Positions 1-7,280 of a stretch of DNA of 64,000 nucleotides are shown here, piece after piece. The stretch spans positions 124,001-188,000 of the forward strand of contig NZ_QPKJ02000004.1 of assembly GCF_003344625.1 (NCBI RefSeq), written 5' to 3'. The position numbers and the translations under genes were made by a program. Origin of the DNA: Solirubrobacter deserti. Lineage in GTDB: Bacteria; Actinomycetota; Thermoleophilia; Solirubrobacterales; Solirubrobacteraceae. How positions within the stretch are numbered: position 1 is the first letter of the stretch; the number at the start of each line of letters is the position of its first letter. Below the pieces are notes generated by a model. The model was not told where the DNA came from and did no database searches. It was given only the letters and a program-made list of their open reading frames with translations.

Positions 1-1
1 G

Positions 2-49
2 GCGACCGCCCGCATGCGGCTCGTGCTCGATCTCGCGGGGGTCTGTTGA
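2..49 (+). CDS. C-terminal end of an upstream gene (partial)
   Basis: An open frame enters from the left edge and stops at TGA 47-49; only about 15 residues are visible (ending LVLDLAGVC), too few to assign a family. The stop overlaps the TTG start of the next gene in a four-base TTGA junction. The two genes are therefore probably cotranscribed and translationally coupled, so this is likely another enzyme of the sugar locus. Confidence 0.5.
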   Translation, partial: ATARMRLVLDLAGVC

Positions 50-834
50 GCCGCCTGTCGCTGAACTCGATGACCGCCGACCGGTGGTCGCTGGTCGAGG
101 TGATCGACGCGTGCGCCGAGTTCGGGATCGAGTGGATCGGGCCGTGGCGCCACAAGCTGGCGGAGATCGGCGTGGAGGAGGCGCGGCGCCGGATCGACGA
201 CGCCGGGCTGCGCGTGTCGAGCTTGTGCCGGGGCGGATTCTTCGCGGCCGGAGGGGCCGAGGAGGACAACCGGCGCGCGGTCGAGGAGGCCGCCGCGCTG
301 GGAACGGATGCCCTGGTCCTCGTCTGCGGGCCGCCGTCGGGCAAGGACCTGGCGGCGGCTCGCGACGTGATCGAGGCGGGCATCGAGCGGTTGCTCCCGT
401 ACGCCAACGAGCACGGCGTGCGGCTGGGGATCGAGCCGCTGCACCCGATGATGATCGGCGAGCGGTCGGCGATCAACACGCTCGGCAACGCGCTGGACAT
501 CTGCGAGCGCCTGGACGATCCGGGCGTCGGCGTCGTGATCGACGTCTACCACACCTTCTGGGACCCGGCCCTCGGCGACCAGATCGCGCGCGCCTCCGGC
601 CGCATCGTCGGCTACCACGTCAACGACTGGCTCGCCGCCACGCGCGACACGGTGTGGGAGCGCGCGATGATGGGCGACGGCATCATCGACCTGCCGGCCT
701 TCACGCGCATGATCGACGCGGCCGGCTACGACGGCCCGATCGAGGTCGAGATCCTCAACCCCGCGATCTGGGACCTGCCGCGCGAGGAGCTGATGCGCAC
801 GACCGTCGAGCGCTTCGAGCGATGCGTCTTCTAG
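46..834 (+). CDS. Sugar phosphate isomerase/epimerase-like TIM-barrel protein
   Basis: A 262-residue protein of the xylose-isomerase-like TIM-barrel family (AP endonuclease family 2 fold), cytoplasmic. The expected metal-binding residues lie at the ends of successive strands: Glu130 (GIEPLHP), Asp166 (VIDVYHTFWDP), His191 (GYHVNDW) and Glu235 (IEVEIL). Relatives isomerise or epimerise keto-sugars, dehydrate inosose or cleave 3-keto-glycosides; the exact substrate cannot be read here. The TTG start overlaps the preceding stop. The neighbouring GMC dehydrogenase, subunit-3-like protein and LacI regulator suggest catabolism of an oxidised sugar or glycoside. The TAG stop lies in the base of the long hairpin at 831-999. 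Confidence 0.85.
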   Translation: MSRLSLNSMTADRWSLVEVIDACAEFGIEWIGPWRHKLAEIGVEEARRRIDDAGLRVSSLCRGGFFAAGGAEEDNRRAVEEAAALGTDALVLVCGPPSGKDLAAARDVIEAGIERLLPYANEHGVRLGIEPLHPMMIGERSAINTLGNALDICERLDDPGVGVVIDVYHTFWDPALGDQIARASGRIVGYHVNDWLAATRDTVWERAMMGDGIIDLPAFTRMIDAAGYDGPIEVEILNPAIWDLPREELMRTTVERFERCVF

Positions 835-999
835 GGGTGCGTGGGAGCATGATCGGTGCGCCTGATGTGGTGCAGCCGCCAGTGCCTCGGGCCGCACGCG
901 ACAGTGATGCGTGCCTCTGGCACGTGAGCGTCGTGGGTGGCGCGAGGTGCCGCGGATGTGCCGCAGCAGGTGTGCCGGGATGCTCCCACGTGCCCCTAG
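831..999 (+). other. Long imperfect RNA hairpin between convergent genes
   Basis: The whole space between the isomerase and lacI folds back on itself. Segments pair as 831-850 with 980-999, 855-879 with 952-976, 882-893 with 939-950, 894-902 with 930-938 and 909-915 with 919-925, closed by a TCT loop. By hand count there are 56 Watson-Crick pairs, 13 G.U pairs and 4 mismatches, plus small internal loops. All 13 non-Watson-Crick pairs are wobbles only if the + strand is transcribed; on the - strand each would be an A.C clash. The stop codons of both flanking genes lie in the outermost stem. It could be a 3'-UTR stabiliser, a terminator, a small RNA or a decayed palindromic mobile element. There is no following T-run and no transposase. 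Confidence 0.75.
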
Positions 1000-1961
1000 C
1001 GGGTGGTGTTGCGGATCGCGAGCGCGTGCGGGAGCACGACGTCCTGCGCGCCGTTCTCGAGCACTGCCTGCGCCGCACGGCGGCCCATCTCGTGCAGCGG
1101 GACGGAGACCGTCGTCAGGCCGACGAAGTGCGCGGGGCGCAGATCGTCGATGCCGGCGACGGACACGTCCTCGGGCACCTTGACCCCGGCGTCGCGCAGG
1201 CGCGTGAGCACGCCGATCGCGACCTCGTCGTTGGCGGCGACGATCGCGTCGGGGAGCGTCCCGCTCGCGAGCAGCTGATTGGCCGCCGCGCAGCCGTCCT
1301 CGTAGGCGAAGCCGCCCGGAATCGTGTCGGTGCCGCCGGCGCGCAGGAAGCCGTTGCGGCGCTGGGCGCTCGTGTGCAGGCCCGCGGGGCCCTCGACGAA
1401 CGTGATGCGATCGTGCCCGCGGTCGCGCAGGTGCGCCGTGATGTCGTGCGCGGCGGCTTCGTTGTCGAACAGGATCGTGGGCGCCTCGAAGTCACGTTGG
1501 GCGAGCGCGAGCACCACCGAGCCGCGGTTGCGCGCGTCCTCGACGGCCGTCGCGAGCGCCTCGGCGCTCGGGTCGTCCACGCGCCCGCTGCCCGCGAAGA
1601 CGATCCCCGCCGCGTGGTAGTCGCGCAGCTGTCGCAGGTGGCCGAGCTCCGCCTCGCTGCCGAGCTCGGCGCTGCAGACCATCGTCAGGTAGCCGAGCTC
1701 CGCGCCGACGGCCTCAACGCCGCGCGCGATCTCGGCGAAGTAGGGATCGACGATGTCGCCGACGATCACGCCGATGATGCGCGAGCTGCGGGTGACCAGC
1801 GCGCGGGCGAGCGCGGAAGGCGCGTACCCGAGCTCCTCGGCGGCTTTCAGCACGCGCCGCCGTGTAGCTTCGGAGACCGGATGCGCGGAGCCGTTGAGGA
1901 CGCGCGAGCACGTGGCGATGGACACGCCCGCGTGACGGCTGATGTCGCTGAGCGACGCCAC
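996..1961 (-). CDS. LacI family transcriptional regulator
   Basis: A 321-residue repressor-type regulator. An N-terminal LacI helix-turn-helix covers about residues 3-25 (LSDISRHAGVSIATCSRVLNG) with the usual hinge helix after it. A periplasmic-binding-protein-like sensor domain follows and contains GVIVGDIVDPYFAEI and the late signature VSVAGIDDL. The GTG start at 1961 was chosen because it places the helix-turn-helix at the very N-terminus; a longer in-frame extension has no family resemblance and would run into the GMC gene. The gene is divergent from the GMC dehydrogenase, with only 31 bases between starts. It therefore probably controls the sugar-oxidation genes on both sides, with a sugar as inducer. 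Confidence 0.93.
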   Translation of the reverse strand: MASLSDISRHAGVSIATCSRVLNGSAHPVSEATRRRVLKAAEELGYAPSALARALVTRSSRIIGVIVGDIVDPYFAEIARGVEAVGAELGYLTMVCSAELGSEAELGHLRQLRDYHAAGIVFAGSGRVDDPSAEALATAVEDARNRGSVVLALAQRDFEAPTILFDNEAAAHDITAHLRDRGHDRITFVEGPAGLHTSAQRRNGFLRAGGTDTIPGGFAYEDGCAAANQLLASGTLPDAIVAANDEVAIGVLTRLRDAGVKVPEDVSVAGIDDLRPAHFVGLTTVSVPLHEMGRRAAQAVLENGAQDVVLPHALAIRNTTR

Positions 1962-1992
1962 GGTAGGACACGTTACGGAGGAGAGTGCGGGA

Positions 1993-3591
1993 ATGGAGCA
2001 TGACGTCCTGATCATCGGCGCCGGACCGACCGGCGCGATCGCCGCCAAGCGGCTCGCCGAGGACGGGTTCCGGGTGTTGGTGCTGGAGCAGGGCGACTGG
2101 CCCGACTACTCCAAGGCGACGGTCCACCGCGAGGACTTCCCGCTCACCGCGGGGCGCGACTGGGGCTGGGATCCGAACCTGCGTCAGGCGCCCGGTGACT
2201 ACCCGATCAACGACACCGAGTCCGACATCACGGCACTGATGTGGAACGGCGTCGGCGGCGGGACGGTCGTCTACGCGGCGCAGTGGCAGCGCAACATGCC
2301 GTCGGACTTCCGGGTGAAGACGCTGGACGGCGTCGCCGACGACTGGCCGATGACCTACGAGGACCTCGAGCCCTACTACGTGCGGGTGGAGCGCGACTTC
2401 GGGATCAGCGGGTTGGCGAACGACACCGCGTTCCCGCCGGGCGAGGGGCCGCCGCTCCCGCCTGTGCCGCTCGGGCCCGCGGGACGTCGGGTGGCGAAGG
2501 CGCACAACGAGCTCGGCTGGCACTGGTGGCCGGCGCCGCTGGCGATCGCGACGCGCAAGTACGGCGGGCTGAACCCGTGCCAGCAGGTCGGCACGTGCCT
2601 GCAGGCGTGCGCCTACGGCGCCAAGGGCACGGCGGACCTCACGCACTGGCCGCGGTGCCTGGAGCTGGGCGTGGAGCTGCGCACGCGGGCGACGGTGCGC
2701 GAGCTGATCGTGCGGCCGGACGGGCTGGTCGGCGGCGCGCTCTACGTGGACGCCGAAGGCAACGAGCACGAGGCGCGGGCCGACGTGGTGATCCTCGCCG
2801 CCAACGGCGTCGGGACGCCGCGGCTGCTGCTCAACTCGGGCGGCGGGGACGGGCTCGCCAACTCGTCCGGGATGGTCGGCAAGCGGCTGATGATGCACCC
2901 CTTCGGGACGGTCGTCGGCGTCTTCGACGAGGACTTCCGCGCGTGGCAGGGCCCGTGGGGCCAGTTCATCCACTCGCTCGAGTTCTACGAGACGGACGAG
3001 TCGCGCGGGTTCGTGCGCGGCGCCAAGTGGGGGCTGCAGCCGACGGGCGGGCCGTTCTCGATGACGAGCGCGTACCCGTGGGGCGCCGAGAACGAGATCT
3101 GGGGGCCCGGCTTCCAGGACGCGGTGCGCGGCCGGCTCGGGCACTCGACCATGTGGGGCATCATCGCCGAGGACCTGCCGGAGGAGTCCAACCGCGTCGT
3201 GCTGGACCCGGTCAACACGGACGAGTTCGGCGTGCCGGGCGCGAAGATCGAGTACCGGCTGAGCGAGAACTCCAAGCGGCTGGTGGAGTTCCACCAGGCC
3301 CGAGCGCAGGAGTCCCTGATCGCGGCGGGCGCGTACGAGACCGTCGTGGCGCCGTTCATCCGCGCGACGGGCTGGCACCTGCTCGGAACGACCGTGATGG
3401 GCGACGATCCGGCGACGACCGTCGTGGACGCCACGGGCCGCTGCCACGACGTCCCGAACCTGTACGTGTTCGACGGGTCCGTGTGGCCGACGTCCGCCGG
3501 CATGAACCCGACGGCGACGATCGCGGCGCTCGCGCTGCGCTTCACCGAGCAGTTGATCGCGTCCCGGCGAGAGCAGAAAGTGGCGGCCTGA
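1993..3591 (+). CDS. GMC family FAD-dependent oxidoreductase
   Basis: A 532-residue flavoprotein. The FAD dinucleotide motif GAGPTG is at residues 9-14. The C-terminal GMC region includes GTTVMGDDPATTVVD and the closing NLYVFDGSVWPTSAGMNPTA, carrying the Asn-Pro typical of the family. It should oxidise a sugar or polyol hydroxyl. With the next gene it resembles the two-part gluconate, sorbitol or glucoside-3-dehydrogenases (large flavin subunit plus subunit 3). No Tat or Sec signal is seen on either protein, so action in the cytoplasm is likely. The ATG at 1993 follows a purine-rich GGAGGAGAG. The next start is two bases after its stop. Confidence 0.92.
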   Translation: MEHDVLIIGAGPTGAIAAKRLAEDGFRVLVLEQGDWPDYSKATVHREDFPLTAGRDWGWDPNLRQAPGDYPINDTESDITALMWNGVGGGTVVYAAQWQRNMPSDFRVKTLDGVADDWPMTYEDLEPYYVRVERDFGISGLANDTAFPPGEGPPLPPVPLGPAGRRVAKAHNELGWHWWPAPLAIATRKYGGLNPCQQVGTCLQACAYGAKGTADLTHWPRCLELGVELRTRATVRELIVRPDGLVGGALYVDAEGNEHEARADVVILAANGVGTPRLLLNSGGGDGLANSSGMVGKRLMMHPFGTVVGVFDEDFRAWQGPWGQFIHSLEFYETDESRGFVRGAKWGLQPTGGPFSMTSAYPWGAENEIWGPGFQDAVRGRLGHSTMWGIIAEDLPEESNRVVLDPVNTDEFGVPGAKIEYRLSENSKRLVEFHQARAQESLIAAGAYETVVAPFIRATGWHLLGTTVMGDDPATTVVDATGRCHDVPNLYVFDGSVWPTSAGMNPTATIAALALRFTEQLIASRREQKVAA

Positions 3592-3593
3592 GC

Positions 3594-4013
3594 ATGGCTC
3601 TGACGGATTCCCAGCGCGCGGCCCTCGACGGCATCGCGGACGTGCTGATCCCCGCGGGCGGCGGCATGCCGAGCGCCAGCGAGGCGGGCGTGTCCGGCCA
3701 GTACCTGGATGAGGTGCTCACCTCGCTGCCCGACCTGAGGGACGCGCTGGAGACCACGCTGGCGTCCGTGGACGGGCTCTCGCCGGAGGAGGCGATCGCG
3801 GTCCTGCGCCAGGACCCGGCGGGCTGGGGCGTGCTGACGGCGGTCGTCCCGGGCGCCTACTTCGTGAACCCAGCGATCCGCGAGGCGATCGGATACCCCG
3901 GCCTTGAGCGGCGCCCGATCGACGAGACCGCCCCACCCGACTACAACCAGGACGGCCTGCTCGACAGCGTGATCGCGCGGGGTCCCGTCTATCGGCCGAC
4001 GCCGACTGATTGA
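3594..4013 (+). CDS. Gluconate 2-dehydrogenase subunit 3-like protein
   Basis: A 139-residue protein resembling the small subunit (Gluconate_2-dh3 family) that partners GMC-type flavin dehydrogenases. Visible features are the N-terminal ALTDSQRAALDGIADVLIPAGGGMPSA region, typical of the family, and a C-terminal proline-rich tail ending in a GPVYRPTP-like segment. Known members usually carry a Tat signal; this one has none, matching the absence of a signal on its GMC partner. It starts two bases after the GMC stop, so coupled synthesis and complex formation are likely. Confidence 0.8.
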   Translation: MALTDSQRAALDGIADVLIPAGGGMPSASEAGVSGQYLDEVLTSLPDLRDALETTLASVDGLSPEEAIAVLRQDPAGWGVLTAVVPGAYFVNPAIREAIGYPGLERRPIDETAPPDYNQDGLLDSVIARGPVYRPTPTD

Positions 4014-4022
4014 CTGCCGCCC

Positions 4023-4334
4023 ATGCCCATCCTGACTGAAGGCCGCATCCGACACGGCGTGGTGTTCACCCTCAAGCACGCCGAAGGCTCCCCCGAGGAA
4101 GCCGACTTCCTGAAGGCCAACGCCGAGCTCGCCTCGATCCCCGGCGTGGAGGCCTTCGAGCTCATGCGCGAGGTCAGCCCCAAGAACCCGTACCGGTTCG
4201 CGCTGACCATGGAGTTCGCCGACCGCGCGACCTACGACGCCTACAGCGCCCACCCGGACCACGAGTCCTTCGTCAACGAGCGCTGGGTCAACGAGGTCGC
4301 CGACTTCATGGAGATCGACTCCGAAGCGCTCTAA
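4023..4334 (+). CDS. Dabb (stress-responsive alpha/beta barrel) domain protein
   Basis: A 103-residue dimeric alpha-beta barrel protein of the Dabb/ferredoxin-like type. It shows the usual first strand IRHGVVFTLKH, the middle strands around YRFALTMEFADRATYDAYSAHPDHESFVNE and a short C-terminal helix. Family members are small enzymes or binding proteins, and many sit in sugar or aromatic catabolic operons without a known reaction. It lies nine bases downstream of the subunit-3-like gene and is most likely the last gene of the GMC operon. Confidence 0.85.
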   Translation: MPILTEGRIRHGVVFTLKHAEGSPEEADFLKANAELASIPGVEAFELMREVSPKNPYRFALTMEFADRATYDAYSAHPDHESFVNERWVNEVADFMEIDSEAL

Positions 4335-4350
4335 GCCGCGGTTTGGACCG

Positions 4351-4376
4351 GGGCAGGTGAGGAGACTCGCCTGCCC
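4351..4376 (+). promoter_or_regulatory. 11-bp hairpin with GAGA loop directly before a start codon
   Basis: Bases 4351-4361 pair with 4366-4376 (ten Watson-Crick pairs and one U.G) around a GAGA tetraloop of the stable GNRA class. The purine-rich GAGGAG at 4359-4364, the only ribosome-binding-like sequence for the next gene, lies in the stem and loop, and the stem ends one base before the ATG at 4377. It may block translation until opened, or it may be the terminator of the GMC operon. No T-run follows, which weakens the terminator reading. Confidence 0.55.
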
Positions 4377-4730
4377 ATGGTTGTCGCTGCGGCGCTGCTG
4401 TCCTTCGCGTTGGGCCTCGCGGCGTGCGCCAGGATGTTCCGCCGCGCGACGAGGGATCTGCGCCGCAGACGCCCGGGTGCGGCGTTCACCTGGCGCACGT
4501 GGCAGCGCGCCGATCCGGTCGGCGGAGTCTTCGCCCCCGTGGTCGCGGTCGGCTCGCTCGTCGCCGCGACGGTCGGGTTCTACGGCGGGATGTTCGGCTT
4601 CGTGGCGCCGGGCTGGCTGCGGGCCGCGCTGCTCGGGTTCCTTGCCGGCTTCTGCTTGCCGGCGTTCCTGTTCGGGGTGCACCTGAAGCTCAAGGACCTT
4701 CGGTCCGGCTCGCGCCCGACGAGCAGCTGA
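4377..4730 (+). CDS. Small membrane protein, function unknown
   Basis: A 117-residue protein with about three hydrophobic segments: residues 2-18, about 48-70 and about 78-98. A strongly basic loop (RRATRDLRRRRP) after the first suggests that loop is cytoplasmic. I do not recognise a family. The ATG at 4377 directly abuts a stable hairpin that contains the likely ribosome binding site. The gene ends 53 bases before the DUF4241 gene. Confidence 0.6.
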   Translation: MVVAAALLSFALGLAACARMFRRATRDLRRRRPGAAFTWRTWQRADPVGGVFAPVVAVGSLVAATVGFYGGMFGFVAPGWLRAALLGFLAGFCLPAFLFGVHLKLKDLRSGSRPTSS

Positions 4731-4783
4731 TCAACGTCCGGCTCGCCGTGGGTGCGCGGCGCGCGAGTAGCCTTCGGGCGACC

Positions 4784-5500
4784 GTGGGACTGCTCGACAA
4801 GCTCCGCAGACGCCGCCCACCGCCGCCCGAGGAGCAGGACGAGCCGTCGGCCGCGGCGACGCCGGAGCAGCTGCACGCCCTGTTCGGCCGTCCCGACGGG
4901 ACGGCGATCGTCGATGACGGGCGGTCGCTCACGCTCGAGCAGCTCAAGGTCGGGGAACTGGCCTTCCCGACGGGCCGGGTGGCGTTCTGCGACCCGCTGG
5001 TCGGGGACGGGAGCCTCTTCGTGACGGTCCCGCCGAACGCGGCCGGCCGCGCGAGCGCGCTCGCGGTCCGGCTCGCGCCCGACCACGTACGCGTCGCGGC
5101 GCTCGCCCTCGAACTGGACCCGAGCCCCGTCTCGGCATGGCGGATGCACGTTCCGGAGGGGGTGACGATCGAACCGGGCTCGATCTACGGGTTCGGCGTC
5201 GACGCGGGCGTGGCGTGCTTCGCCGACCCGACCGCGATCGAGGCGCTGCACGCACGGCAGGCGGCCTACTACGACCAGCCCGGACCGCTTTCCGGACCGG
5301 AGCCGGTGGTGGACGATATGTACGGCGGCGAGCAGGCGTTGGACGTCCTCCTCTACGAGGCCGAACCGGGCCTGCGGCTGGCGATCAGCCAGTCGGGCTG
5401 GGGCGACGGCCTCTACGCCACGTACCTGGGCACGGACGCCGAGGGCCGGCTCGTCCGCCTCATGATCTCGTTCGATCTCCTGAGCGCCGATCACCGCTGA
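4784..5500 (+). CDS. DUF4241 domain protein
   Basis: A 238-residue protein resembling the DUF4241 family: a central TGRVAFCDPLV segment, the GFGVDAGVACFADPTAIEAL block and the C-terminal SGWGDGLYATYLGTDAEGRLVRLMI, where family members carry a conserved Gly-Asp-Gly-Tyr. No catalytic role is established for the family. The GTG at 4784 was chosen because the family match begins soon after it. The 98-base spacer downstream contains a small perfect hairpin (5517-5522 with 5526-5531) that may help terminate transcription. Confidence 0.78.
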   Translation: MGLLDKLRRRRPPPPEEQDEPSAAATPEQLHALFGRPDGTAIVDDGRSLTLEQLKVGELAFPTGRVAFCDPLVGDGSLFVTVPPNAAGRASALAVRLAPDHVRVAALALELDPSPVSAWRMHVPEGVTIEPGSIYGFGVDAGVACFADPTAIEALHARQAAYYDQPGPLSGPEPVVDDMYGGEQALDVLLYEAEPGLRLAISQSGWGDGLYATYLGTDAEGRLVRLMISFDLLSADHR

Positions 5501-5598
5501 CGCGCGGCCCTGCGCGCGGGACATCGTCCCGGTATGGCGGGACGGGTGAGGTCGTCTTCAAGGGCGACATGCAGCACTCACCCAAGGAGAACCTTCTG

Positions 5599-6762
5599 AT
5601 GTTCAAGCATCGACAGCACCTGCTGCTCGGCGTGCTGGCGGCGGCCACTTTGACGGCCGCGCCGGCGCAGGCGCAGGTACCCAGCGCGACCGTCACGGCG
5701 AGCGACGCCGTCGGCATGCGCTACGTCGGCACCGACGCGGACAACAACGTGCGCATCACGCTCACGAACAGCCGCTTCACGATCGACGACGTCGTGCCGG
5801 TCACCGCCGGCATCGGCTGCAACGCCGTGGCCGGTGATCCGACGCAGGCCACGTGCTTCGCGCCCAAGGTCGGCGTGAAGTTCAAGGGCTTCGTGGCCTC
5901 GGCCGGAGCCGGCAACGACACGGTGGTCAACGCGACGTCCACGGCGACGGTCGAGGGTGCGCCCATGCAGGCCAACGGCTCGGTCGGCAACGACGTGTTG
6001 GTCGGCGACTCCAAGACCGACGACGTGCTGTCCGGGTCCACTGGCGACGACGAGTTGCGCGACGCGGGCGGCCGGAACGAGCTGACCGGCAGCAGCGGCA
6101 ACGACAAGCTGGTCGGCGGCTTCGGCCTCGACGAACTCGTCGGCGGCCCGGACAACGACGTCCTCGACGGTGCCCTGAACTCCGACAAGCTGTTCGGCGG
6201 CAGCGGCAACGATCAGCTCCAGGGCGGCGGCAGCGACGACCAGCTCGACGGCGGCCTGGGCGCGGACACGATCGACGGCGGTCAAACCGGGATCGCCGTC
6301 GGCGAACGGCATGACGTGGTGATCTACTCGAGCCGGACCACGCCGGTGCACGTGAACCTCAAGCGCACCGACGCCACCCAGGGCACGCCGGCCAACCCGG
6401 CGCTCGGCGTGCCGGCCGAGGGCGACACGATCGTCGACGTCGAGGACGTCAGCAGCGGCAACGGCAAGGACCTGCTGATCGGCAACGAGTTCGACAACAA
6501 CCTCTCCGGGGCGGGCGGCGACGACGTGCTGTCCGGCGATCGCGGGATGGACCGCCTGCTCGGCGGTGACGACAACGACAGCATCTTCCCGTCGCCCGCG
6601 CCGTCGATCCAGGTGCCGTTCGGTGCCGTGCGCGACTTCGTGTCGGACATCATCGACTGCGGCGGGCTGAGCGCCGGCGACGGTGACCCGGGCGACCAGG
6701 CGTTCCGCGTCGTCCTCGACCAGGACTTCGCCAACGACTGCGCGACCGTGATCCTCCAGTAG
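5599..6762 (+). CDS. Exported calcium-binding RTX (hemolysin-type) repeat protein
   Basis: A 387-residue protein. A Sec signal peptide ends near residue 26 (AAPAQAQ). An unassigned beta-rich N-terminal part follows, then glycine/aspartate nonapeptide repeats of the GGxGxDxLx type from about residue 130 to 325, for example GGSGNDQLQGGGSDDQLDGG. Such repeats bind calcium outside the cell and fold into a parallel beta-roll. Classic RTX proteins leave by type I secretion, but the signal peptide here argues for the Sec route. The ATG at 5599 has AAGGAGA upstream. The next gene begins two bases after the stop. Confidence 0.85.
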   Translation: MFKHRQHLLLGVLAAATLTAAPAQAQVPSATVTASDAVGMRYVGTDADNNVRITLTNSRFTIDDVVPVTAGIGCNAVAGDPTQATCFAPKVGVKFKGFVASAGAGNDTVVNATSTATVEGAPMQANGSVGNDVLVGDSKTDDVLSGSTGDDELRDAGGRNELTGSSGNDKLVGGFGLDELVGGPDNDVLDGALNSDKLFGGSGNDQLQGGGSDDQLDGGLGADTIDGGQTGIAVGERHDVVIYSSRTTPVHVNLKRTDATQGTPANPALGVPAEGDTIVDVEDVSSGNGKDLLIGNEFDNNLSGAGGDDVLSGDRGMDRLLGGDDNDSIFPSPAPSIQVPFGAVRDFVSDIIDCGGLSAGDGDPGDQAFRVVLDQDFANDCATVILQ

Positions 6763-6764
6763 CC

Positions 6765-7280
6765 ATGGGCCGCCGATTCCACCCCCGCCCGCGTCGGCTG
6801 CTGACGGGCCTGGCGGCCGCCGCGGCGGGCGCCGCGCTCGTCGCCTCCCCGGGCGGCGCCGCCACCGGCAAGACCGAGACGCTGCGCCTGTTCGAGAAGA
6901 CGCGCTCGATCCAGCTCACCAAGGCCGACGGTCGCGTGCTCGACCAGCTGCCGATCGCCGAGCCGCAGCCCGGCGACGTGCTCGACGCGGTGTTCGACCT
7001 CCACCCGGGTGACCACGCCAAGCACGGCAAGACGCGGCTCGGCAGCGACCACCTGCGCTGCGAGTTCGTCGCGGGCGGGCCGCCCAAGTGCGTCAGCCAC
7101 GCCACGATCGGGCGCTCGATGCTCGTCGTGGAGGGCACGCCGCCGCGCATCACGCTCGGCACGGGCCGTTACGCGGGCGCGACGGGCCGGGTGATCTCCG
7201 CCAAGGAGGTCAAGCAGGCGCCGCCGTCCGAGCTCGCGCACAACGACATCGACGTCGTGGCGAAGGTCACGCTCAAGTAG
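6765..7280 (+). CDS. Exported allene-oxide-cyclase-barrel-like protein
   Basis: A 171-residue protein with a signal peptide (RRLLTGLAAAAAGAALVASPGGAA) followed by a compact beta-rich domain. The pattern resembles the AOC-barrel/dirigent-like family: a DVLDAVFDLHPGD strand, an LRCEFVAGG strand, then ITLGTGRYAGATGRV. Bacterial members are uncharacterised exported lipocalin-like barrels. It starts two bases after the RTX gene and is probably cotranscribed with it. Its last eight bases overlap the end of the convergent LuxR-type regulator. Confidence 0.65.
   Translation: MGRRFHPRPRRLLTGLAAAAAGAALVASPGGAATGKTETLRLFEKTRSIQLTKADGRVLDQLPIAEPQPGDVLDAVFDLHPGDHAKHGKTRLGSDHLRCEFVAGGPPKCVSHATIGRSMLVVEGTPPRITLGTGRYAGATGRVISAKEVKQAPPSELAHNDIDVVAKVTLK

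Noticed and set aside
1944..1956. GTCGC-TGA-GCGAC inverted repeat as a LacI operator
   Set aside because: It lies within the lacI coding start and its bases are explained by the helix-turn-helix codons; too short to separate from chance in GC-rich DNA.
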